Assembly: GCF_034113885.1 (NCBI RefSeq)
Contig: NZ_JAXEWM010000167.1
Coordinates: forward strand, 1 to 38,222
From: Intestinibacter sp034113885
GTDB lineage: Bacteria > Bacillota > Clostridia > Peptostreptococcales > Peptostreptococcaceae
Direction: 5' to 3'
Length of the DNA stretch: 38,222 bases
Below the pieces are notes generated by a model. The model saw nothing but the letters and a program-made list of their open reading frames with translations. It ran no database searches and was not told the origin of the DNA. A program made the position numbers and the translations under genes. Shown piece by piece: positions 32,057 to 38,222 of this stretch; within the stretch, counting starts at the first letter, position 1; each line of letters opens with the position of its first letter.

Positions 32057-32926
32057 GTGATTGATATAGTAAATTCTTATGAAGAAAATGCAAGGGAACT
32101 CTATAAGAGCTGTGATGTTTATTACAATAAAAATATATTTATAGCTAAATCCATTCCTTCAAATGAAAATTTAACTAAGTCAAGATTACATAGTCATGAG
32201 GAATACGAATTTTTTATTCCACATAGCCCAGTTCCTTTTTTAGTAAATGAGGAAAGTATTTTTTTTGGAGAGATAGGGTATCTATATTCATTTAAAAGTA
32301 ATACAAATCACGGAATAAAATACGGTCTTTCTAATGTAGAATATACAGATATTCTCGTCAAAAAAGATTATCTAGAGGGTATAATGGAGGAATTAAATTG
32401 TTCAGATGATGTATTTAATTACCCTATATATTTATCGAGGGAATTGAAGTTTTATTTACATATTTTTATAGAAGAATTTCTAAAAAATGATCAAAAAGAT
32501 TTAGTTAAGCTAGATATGATATCAAATCTTTTCTGTAGAGAATTGATTAGAGGAAACTTAAATAAAGATATAGATATTTTTAAACAAAAACAAAGCTATC
32601 AGAGGGGGATTTATTTAGTTGCAGATTTTATAAATCACAATTACAATAGGGAAATAAAGATAGAAGAAATGGCTAAATTAGCAGGATTATCAAAAAACTA
32701 TTTTGGAGCTGCATTTAAAAAGGCATTAGGTGAAACCCCACATTCTTATTTGATTAAAATAAGAATATCAAAGGCAAAGGTTCTTTTAGAAACTACAAAC
32801 TATTCTCTAAGCGACATATCAAAGAAGGTTGGATTTAAGAAGCCTAGTTCATTTACATCACAATTTAAAGCATCTACAGGTATGATACCTTCAAAGTATA
32901 GAGAAAAAAGCATAAGAAATTATTAA
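32057..32926 (+). CDS. AraC-family transcriptional regulator
   Basis: This 289-residue protein has an N-terminal cupin-like sensor (about 30-125, with LHSHEEYEFFIPHS and FGEIGYLYSF) and a C-terminal double HTH (about 190-285: IKIEEMAKLAGLSKNYFGAAFKK and the typical YSLSDISKKVGFKKPSSFTSQFK with PSKYR). The start is GTG with a well-placed GGAGGG site. It is not next to an obvious target operon: an amidase lies upstream and a small convergent gene downstream. The inducer is unknown; sugar or related small molecules are usual for this architecture. Confidence 0.92.
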   Translation: MIDIVNSYEENARELYKSCDVYYNKNIFIAKSIPSNENLTKSRLHSHEEYEFFIPHSPVPFLVNEESIFFGEIGYLYSFKSNTNHGIKYGLSNVEYTDILVKKDYLEGIMEELNCSDDVFNYPIYLSRELKFYLHIFIEEFLKNDQKDLVKLDMISNLFCRELIRGNLNKDIDIFKQKQSYQRGIYLVADFINHNYNREIKIEEMAKLAGLSKNYFGAAFKKALGETPHSYLIKIRISKAKVLLETTNYSLSDISKKVGFKKPSSFTSQFKASTGMIPSKYREKSIRNY

Positions 32927-32932
32927 AATTTT

Positions 32933-32966
32933 AGGAGGCTCTTGTAAAATACAAGTAGCCTCTTAA
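32933..32966. terminator. Terminator-like hairpin between convergent genes
   Basis: AGGAGGCTCTTGT pairs with ACAAG-T-AGCCTCT with one bulged base around AAAAT. T tracts on both sides are short. It separates the AraC gene from the small minus-strand gene. Confidence 0.6.
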
Positions 32967-32970
32967 AATT

Positions 32971-33249
32971 CTAAAATGAAGAATTTTTAATATTTTTATT
33001 TGTTTCTTGTAATCTAGATATATTCTGTTCTGAACGTAAAATACTATTTAAAATATCTACTATTTCTGGATCTACTGAAAATCCTGATTTATATTTTTTT
33101 AGATATAATTGACCGATTTGCTTTAATTCATCATTTATTTTTTTGTTTTCTTGGGCTATTTTAGCTGTGTTTTTTCCGATTTCAGCTACATCAGTAGCTT
33201 TATCTGTAGCAGTTTTTGCTAGATTGTTTAATTTATCCATAAAAGCCAT
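32971..33249 (-). CDS. Small helical/coiled-coil protein of unknown function
   Basis: This 92-residue charged protein is predicted to be helical: MAFMDKLNNLAKTATDK and a long Lys/Glu/Asn/Gln-rich stretch with a heptad-like pattern, then FSVDPEIVDILNSILRSEQN. The N-terminal KLNNLAKTATDKATDVAE segment is an amphipathic helix that could lie on a membrane or bind a partner. Many clostridia encode short proteins of this look, some with a C-terminal zinc ribbon, which is absent here. I do not recognise a named family. AGAAGGGA site before the start. Confidence 0.65.
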   Translation of the reverse strand: MAFMDKLNNLAKTATDKATDVAEIGKNTAKIAQENKKINDELKQIGQLYLKKYKSGFSVDPEIVDILNSILRSEQNISRLQETNKNIKNSSF

Positions 33250-33394
33250 AGTTTAATATCCCTTCTTTCGTATTCATGTAGTAATTTTATTATATAGTAT
33301 ATCGAATATGAAAACAAATAATAATATATGTTTTATATAGATTTATGATAAATTTAAAACATATGATATAATAGATAAGTAGAAAATAATTGAC

Positions 33395-33422
33395 TTGACA
33401 AAAATTTGAAAAGTTGTAATAG
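33395..33422 (+). promoter_or_regulatory. Promoter of the alarmone synthetase gene
   Basis: TTGACA at 33395-33400 and TAATAG at 33417-33422 are separated by 16 bases. The predicted start is about 20 bases before the start codon and close to the ribosome site. Confidence 0.55.
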
Positions 33423-33446
33423 TAATTTGAGGAAGGAGTATATCCT

Positions 33447-34331
33447 ATGAATAGAGATGATTTTTTAAATATGTATGGCTTAGATGAATATTCTTTGATA
33501 GAGTTAGGTATAAACTGGATAGATTTATATAATATACTACAAGATTATAAGAAATCAATTGATATTTATGATGCTAGAATAACCTATGTTGCAAACGTAC
33601 TTAGAGAGCATCCAAAGGTGCATTCTGTAAAAGCTAGAGTAAAAGACCCTAAAAGGCTATTACAAAAGATAGTTAGGAAGACTCCAGATAGAAGAAGAAA
33701 ATATGGAGCTCATTTTAATTTTAGTATAGAAAATTATAAAGACGAAATCACAGATTTAATGGGAATTCGTGTAATACATATTTTTAAGGATGACTGGGAA
33801 GAAATACATAATTTCATAATTAATAAATGGAATGTTATAGAGATTGTAGCTAATATAAGAGAGGGCGATAATGTAAAGACGTTCGAAGAAAAATCTATTC
33901 CTGTTAGGTCTAGAGTTTCTGGATATAGATCTGTTCATTACCTTATTAAATACGGAGCAGAACATGATTTATCAACTATAGAAATACAAGTTAGAACTAT
34001 ATTTGAAGAGGGGTATGGGGAAATAGATCATCAGCTTAGATATAGTCATGATGGAGATATTCCAGAGGTATTAGCTCAAAATCTAATGCTGTTAAATAGA
34101 ATTGTGGGAAGCTCAGATGAGATGGCATCGCTTATAAACATGCTAAATCAAAGCTTTAGCGATATTGAATATAAATACAATAAAAAATTGAAAAATAAAA
34201 ATGATATGCTTAGAAATTTGCGCCAAAAAATTTATGAAAATGACTCTTTAAATAAGGAAGAGAGACAGTCTATAGTAAATGATATAGATAATATAATTTG
34301 GGGGGATAGACCAAAGAATTTGAGGAGGTAA
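33447..34331 (+). CDS. Small alarmone synthetase, RelA/SpoT synthetase domain only
   Basis: This 294-residue protein has the RelA_SpoT nucleotidyltransferase domain (about 50-200) and no HD hydrolase, TGS or ACT domain. Active-site landmarks are the Mg-binding D103 in ITDLMGIRV, the substrate loop SGYRSVHY (158-165) with Y160, E179 in IEIQVRT, and H195 in EIDHQLRY. It should make (p)ppGpp from ATP and GTP/GDP in the cytoplasm. The helical C-terminal extension (about 205-294) is longer than in RelP/RelQ and rich in Asn/Lys. Upstream promoter at 33395-33422. A HAD phosphatase gene begins four bases after its stop. Confidence 0.88.
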   Translation: MNRDDFLNMYGLDEYSLIELGINWIDLYNILQDYKKSIDIYDARITYVANVLREHPKVHSVKARVKDPKRLLQKIVRKTPDRRRKYGAHFNFSIENYKDEITDLMGIRVIHIFKDDWEEIHNFIINKWNVIEIVANIREGDNVKTFEEKSIPVRSRVSGYRSVHYLIKYGAEHDLSTIEIQVRTIFEEGYGEIDHQLRYSHDGDIPEVLAQNLMLLNRIVGSSDEMASLINMLNQSFSDIEYKYNKKLKNKNDMLRNLRQKIYENDSLNKEERQSIVNDIDNIIWGDRPKNLRR

Positions 34332-34334
34332 TAA

Positions 34335-35126
34335 ATGACACAAAGAAAAATACTATTTTTTGACATTGATGGGACATTAATTTCAGAGGTAAATAATCAA
34401 ATACCAGAAAGTACAAAAAATGCACTTAAACAAGCTCAAGAAAATGGACATATAACTATTATAAACACAGGTAGAACTAGAGCTTTAGTAGAGCCGAGAT
34501 TAGAGGATATGGGATTTGATGGATATATCTGTGGATGTGGAACTTATATCGAGGTAAATGGTAAGGTATTGTACCATAAAAGTATAGAAAAAAACAAGTA
34601 TAGGGAAATATTAAACTTTTTAAATGAAAATGAAATGGAAACTATAATTGAGGGAGAAAAGGCAATATTTATGGATTATGACAGCAAGAGCGAGGATGTT
34701 CAAGCTATAATTAAAAATTTTGAAAAAAGAGGATTCCCTATGAAGCCTTATACAAGTGATGAATTGTATTTCGATAAGTTTTTTGCTACATTAAAAAATA
34801 GTGATAAATTAGATAATATAGTTGAGTATCTTAAAAATGAAGGATTTGATTATATAGATAGAGGCTCAAATAATATAGAGGTTGTTCCAAAAGGGCATTC
34901 AAAGGCAACAGGTATGGAGTTTTTGTTGAATTATTTTAATCTAGAAAAGGAAGATAGCTATGCATTTGGAGATAGTTACAATGATACTGCTATGTTTGAG
35001 TTTTGCCCAAATGGAGTATTAATGGCAAATGGAGAGAAAGATTTATCTAAAATCGTAAAATTTGTAACAAAAGATGTAGACGATGACGGCATACAATATG
35101 CATTACAACATTTCAATATAGTATAA
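34335..35126 (+). CDS. Cof-type HAD-IIB phosphatase
   Basis: This 263-residue protein has HAD motif I D10-I-D12-G-T-L, motif II in INTGRT, a type C2B cap (about 80-185) and motif IV GDSYNDTAMFE. It belongs to the Cof/YidA group that dephosphorylates sugar phosphates or cofactor-like phosphates in the cytoplasm. The start lies three bases after the alarmone synthetase stop, behind GAGGAGG, so the two are cotranscribed and probably coupled. The link to alarmone metabolism is suggestive but unproven. Terminator follows. Confidence 0.9.
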   Translation: MTQRKILFFDIDGTLISEVNNQIPESTKNALKQAQENGHITIINTGRTRALVEPRLEDMGFDGYICGCGTYIEVNGKVLYHKSIEKNKYREILNFLNENEMETIIEGEKAIFMDYDSKSEDVQAIIKNFEKRGFPMKPYTSDELYFDKFFATLKNSDKLDNIVEYLKNEGFDYIDRGSNNIEVVPKGHSKATGMEFLLNYFNLEKEDSYAFGDSYNDTAMFEFCPNGVLMANGEKDLSKIVKFVTKDVDDDGIQYALQHFNIV

Positions 35127-35128
35127 AT

Positions 35129-35172
35129 AAAAAAGATGCTGAAAATAAAAATATTTTGGCATCTTTTTTAAT
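35129..35172 (+). terminator. Terminator of the alarmone synthetase/HAD operon
   Basis: AAAAAAGATGC at 35129-35139 pairs with GCATCTTTTTT at 35159-35169, with additional pairing inside, ending in a T tract. Confidence 0.85.
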
Positions 35173-35335
35173 ATAGAAAAAATTTTGTCTATAATGCGTG
35201 AAAAATTATATTTCTTATTTTCTTATTTTAAATAAAATTATATTAATATATAATTTGTTAATTATATTAAGGCGAAAAAATTTTCATATTGATATAATTA
35301 AAATAACTAAATATTCAGACAAGGAGTGCATACGT

Positions 35336-37882
35336 ATGGAAAAAATAAGTACAGGTATAAAGGGCTTCGACGATATCATGGGTGGATGGTACCCTGGTGA
35401 TAATGTCGTATGGCAGGTTGAAGATATAAATAATTATAGACATGTGGCAAACGTTTTCGCGAAAAAATCAATAGCAGATGGAAAAAAAGTAAACTATATT
35501 CGATTTGGAAAAGGTAATCCAGTAATTGACGATTTAGATTCAGTTAATTTATTTGAATTAGACTTGGAAAAGGGATTTGAAGAATTTACAATGTCTGTTC
35601 ATCGCATAATAAAGACACAAAGTGAAAATGCAGTTTATGTATTTGACAGTCTTACATATATACAAAGAGGATGGTATTCGGATTTAATGACAGTAAACTT
35701 CTTCAAGGTTACATGTCCTTATTTGTATAAAATTGGAGCAGTAGCGTATTTTTCAATAAAGAGAAATTCTTATACTTATGAAACTATAGCTAAAATAAGA
35801 GAAACTACACAGGTTTTAATGGATATATACAATGTAGAAGGTAATTTCTATATACATCCACTAAAGGTTGAAGATAGATATACTCCTATTTTATTCTTCC
35901 CACATAAAATTGATGGAGATGAAGTTACTACTATAACTTCAAGTGGAGAAGCTTCAAAGCTATTTTCAAATTTCGACTGGAGAAATAAAAGACTTGGTTA
36001 TTGGAGAATAAATTTCAACAAAGCAAAGGCTGCACTTAACCAAGATGAAGTGACTCAAAATAGAATGAAGGATATTTTAATAAAAATATTAGTTGGTAAG
36101 GACAGTAAAATCCACGATATGTGCCAAAAATACTTTACTTTAGAGGATATGGTGCAAATTGCATCTCGTGAAATCGGTACAGGGTTTATTGGTGGTAAGA
36201 GTATAGGTATGCTTATGGCTACTGCTATCGTAAGTAAATCAGAGGAAACTAAAGAATATTTTAAAGATATATTAGAGCCTCATGATTCATTTTACATTGG
36301 GACAGATGTATTCTATTCTTATATAGTTGAAAATGGATTATGGGATTTACGAATGAAGCAAAAAACTGATGAAGGTTATTTTGTATATGCTAAAGAATTA
36401 CAGGATGGATTAAAGAATGGTAAATTCTCTCAAATGATAGAAGAGCAATTTATGCACTTATTGGAATACTATGGACAATGTCCTATAATTGTAAGATCAA
36501 GTTCACTTCTAGAGGATAACTTTGGTAATGCTTTTGCAGGTAAATACGACAGTGTTTTCTGTATAAACCAAGGTACGCCAGAGGCTAGATTAAAAGACTT
36601 TGAGGATGCAATAAGAACAGTATATGCAAGTACAATGAATGAAGATGCTTTAAATTACAGAAAAAATCGTGGCTTAGACAAACGCGATGAACAGATGGCT
36701 ATCTTAGTTCAAAGGGTTTCAGGAGATTATTATGGAGAATATTACTTCCCTCATGTAGCTGGTGTTGCGAATTCATCAAATTTATATGTTTGGAATAAGA
36801 AGATAGATATGGATGCAGGTATGCTTAGACTTGTATTTGGACTTGGTACAAGAGCAGTTGATAGAGTTAATAACGACTACGTTAGAATAGTTGCATTAGA
36901 TGATCCAACTAGACTTCCTGCTATGACTAAGAAGGATCCTCAAAAATTCTGTCAACATTATGTAGATGTATTGAATTTAAATACAAATAGTGTAGAAACA
37001 GTAACAGTAAATGATGCTGTTAAAAATAACTTAAAGACACAAAGTAGCTTATTTGGTTCAAAGGACAAAGACACAGAAGAAAGATTCAAAAGAGTAGGAA
37101 TAGATACATCTAATATACCATTTGTATTGAATTTTGAAAGATTATTGAGAAGTACTAAATTTGCTGAAGCTATGAGAAAAATATTAAAGGTAGTTTCATC
37201 AAAATACAATTATCCTGTAGATATTGAGTATACTGCTAACTTTGACAGACAAGGTCATTTTAGAATAAATATAGTTCAATGTAGACCATTGCAAACTAGA
37301 GGTCTAGGTAAGACAGTAGAATTACCTAAGTTAGAGGATTCTAGCTCATGCTTATTCTCATCACAAGGTAACTTTATGGGTGGTAATGTCAGACTTGCTA
37401 TAGATTATATAGTATTTATATCTTCAGATGATTATCTAAAATTATCAGAGGTTGAAAAATATGATATAGCTAGACAGGTTGGACTTGTAAATAAGGAATT
37501 AAAAGGAAAGAATGCTATGCTTATGGGACCAGGTAGATGGGGAAGTAGTAACCCAGCACTTGGAGTACCTGTTAAATTTACAGAACTATGTAATATGTCT
37601 GTAATGTGTGAAATTGCTTATAGCAACCAAGATTTGATGCCTGAATTATCTTATGGAAGTCACTTCTTCCAAGACTTAGTAGAAACAGGAATCTTCTATG
37701 TTGCATTATTTGATAATAAGAGTGATGTAATATTTAATGAATATAAATTGAGAGAAAAGGAAAATATAGTAAAACAAATTGTAAAAGATAAAAATATAAA
37801 TGAAGATGTAATCAAGGTATATGATACAAAAGGACTTCAAATTTATTCTGATATAACTCAACAGGTTGTAACTTGTTCTTAA
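35336..37882 (+). CDS. KaiC/RAD55-like domain fused to a PEP-synthase-type ATP-grasp domain
   Basis: This 848-residue protein starts with the KaiC/RAD55 entry motif TGIKGFDDIMGGWYPG (6-21), but the Walker A loop expected at about 28-36 is replaced by EDINNYRHV; a Walker-B-like VYVFDSLTYI follows near 100-110. The middle (about 270-650) is the nucleotide-binding half of PEP synthase/pyruvate phosphate dikinase, with CPIIVRSSSLLED, FAGKYDSV and VQCRPLQTR. The swivelling phospho-His domain and the PEP/pyruvate barrel are missing. The last 180 residues hold a Gly-rich MGPGRWGSSNPALGVPVKF segment that I do not recognise. A longer frame starts 46 codons upstream, but ATG at 35336 follows AAGGAG. 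Function unknown; probably ATP-dependent phosphotransfer or regulation. Confidence 0.8.
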   Translation: MEKISTGIKGFDDIMGGWYPGDNVVWQVEDINNYRHVANVFAKKSIADGKKVNYIRFGKGNPVIDDLDSVNLFELDLEKGFEEFTMSVHRIIKTQSENAVYVFDSLTYIQRGWYSDLMTVNFFKVTCPYLYKIGAVAYFSIKRNSYTYETIAKIRETTQVLMDIYNVEGNFYIHPLKVEDRYTPILFFPHKIDGDEVTTITSSGEASKLFSNFDWRNKRLGYWRINFNKAKAALNQDEVTQNRMKDILIKILVGKDSKIHDMCQKYFTLEDMVQIASREIGTGFIGGKSIGMLMATAIVSKSEETKEYFKDILEPHDSFYIGTDVFYSYIVENGLWDLRMKQKTDEGYFVYAKELQDGLKNGKFSQMIEEQFMHLLEYYGQCPIIVRSSSLLEDNFGNAFAGKYDSVFCINQGTPEARLKDFEDAIRTVYASTMNEDALNYRKNRGLDKRDEQMAILVQRVSGDYYGEYYFPHVAGVANSSNLYVWNKKIDMDAGMLRLVFGLGTRAVDRVNNDYVRIVALDDPTRLPAMTKKDPQKFCQHYVDVLNLNTNSVETVTVNDAVKNNLKTQSSLFGSKDKDTEERFKRVGIDTSNIPFVLNFERLLRSTKFAEAMRKILKVVSSKYNYPVDIEYTANFDRQGHFRINIVQCRPLQTRGLGKTVELPKLEDSSSCLFSSQGNFMGGNVRLAIDYIVFISSDDYLKLSEVEKYDIARQVGLVNKELKGKNAMLMGPGRWGSSNPALGVPVKFTELCNMSVMCEIAYSNQDLMPELSYGSHFFQDLVETGIFYVALFDNKSDVIFNEYKLREKENIVKQIVKDKNINEDVIKVYDTKGLQIYSDITQQVVTCS

Positions 37883-37915
37883 GCTTTAAATAATATGATT
37901 ATATAGTATAATATT

Positions 37916-37957
37916 AAAAGACTTCTGAAAATTTATTTTTCAGCAAGCCTTTTTTAA
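37916..37957 (+). terminator. Terminator of the fusion gene
   Basis: AAAAGACTTCTGAAAA pairs imperfectly with TTTTCAGCAAGCCTTTT across a short loop, followed by T. It lies 34 bases after the stop codon. Confidence 0.7.
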
Positions 37958-37960
37958 ATG

Positions 37961-37998
37961 AAAAAAGAGAGGTCTAAAATACTTTAGACACTCTCTTT
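37961..37998 (-). terminator. Terminator of fhs
   Basis: AAAGAGAGGTCTAAA at 37964-37978 pairs with TTTAGAC-A-CTCTCTTT at 37983-37998 with one bulge and a four-base loop. On the minus strand it ends in six T. It is about 70 bases past the fhs stop. Confidence 0.8.
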
Positions 37999-38068
37999 CA
38001 ATTGATTATAAAGGATATGGTATAAATATAGTTTATTTATGTGGTATTACATATATATTAATTGGAAA

Positions 38069-38222
38069 TTAGAATAATCCTGATATTACTCCGTTTTCAT
38101 CAACGTCAATCTTTTCAGCTGCTGGAACTTTTGGAAGTCCTGGCATCTTCATTATTTCACCAGTTAATGCAACTACGAATCCTGCTCCTGCAGATATAGT
38201 TACTTGTCTAACTGTTATTCTA
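38069..38222 (-). CDS. fhs: Formate-tetrahydrofolate ligase, C-terminal fragment
   Basis: The last 51 codons or so of a gene running off the right edge on the minus strand. The peptide contains SAGAGFVVALTGEIMKMPGL, then PKVPAAEKIDVDENG and ISGLF at the end, the highly conserved C-terminus of formate-tetrahydrofolate ligase (formyl-THF synthetase). The enzyme makes 10-formyl-THF from formate, THF and ATP and is the second step of the methyl branch of the Wood-Ljungdahl pathway, but it also occurs in non-acetogens for purine and one-carbon supply. No other pathway gene is in view. Confidence 0.95.
   Translation of the reverse strand, partial: RITVRQVTISAGAGFVVALTGEIMKMPGLPKVPAAEKIDVDENGVISGLF

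Overview
The window looks like a piece of chromosome from a strictly anaerobic, low-GC member of the Clostridia; Peptostreptococcaceae or a relative is my guess and cannot be proven here. The DNA is strongly AT-rich, most start codons have a good AGGAGG-type ribosome site, and Arg and Ile are mostly AGA and ATA. The content fits an anaerobe: hybrid-cluster protein, an EFR1-type ferredoxin, 4Fe-4S double-cluster reductases, FabK as enoyl-ACP reductase, and formate-tetrahydrofolate ligase. I see no rRNA, tRNA, CRISPR, transposase or prophage block.

Layout. 1-802: the 5' end of a probable CidA/LrgA gene and a small YvlD/holin-IV-like membrane protein, both on the minus strand. 951-2789: two consecutive cobalamin/4Fe-4S reductase-like genes of the QueG/reductive-dehalogenase superfamily. 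2838-5181: an L,D-transpeptidase and a DAACS symporter (minus). 5448-8888: a nitrosative/oxidative-stress island of hcp with a CRP/FNR-type operator, a convergent HcpR-like regulator, a hemerythrin-like protein and the small CxxC domain known to accompany hybrid-cluster proteins. An EFR1 flavodoxin-ferredoxin follows (minus). 9903-11706: ilvE and an unknown lipoprotein. 11788-16056: a BlaI-type repressor behind two palindromes, two different M56 (BlaR1-like) membrane proteases without a penicillin-binding domain, and a small membrane protein. 16092-19685: DUF2232 membrane protein, AhpD-like peroxidase, cyclase-family hydrolase and an anchored unknown protein.

19778-31076: the lipid-synthesis block. 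A flavin oxidoreductase related to FabK diverges from a complete type II fatty-acid cluster in the order fabH-acpP-fabK-fabD-fabG-fabF-accB-fabZ-accC-accD-accA, followed by a MarR regulator that is very probably FabT. A good promoter with a FabT-box-like palindrome just downstream of the start point precedes fabH, and fabT has its own near-consensus promoter, so the cluster and its repressor form an apparent feedback unit.

31216-38222: an amidase_2 cell-wall hydrolase, an AraC regulator, a small coiled-coil protein (minus), a small alarmone synthetase closely followed by a HAD phosphatase, a large protein joining a Walker-A-less KaiC/RAD55-like domain to a PEP-synthase-type ATP-grasp domain, and the 3' end of fhs (minus).

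The parts most worth following are the BlaI/two-M56 sensor locus, the KaiC-like/PEP-synthase fusion, the tandem reductase pair, and the hcp operator, whose centre falls at about -41.5 from the predicted start point. Several starts were moved inward from the longest open frame because the longer frame began inside the ribosome site.
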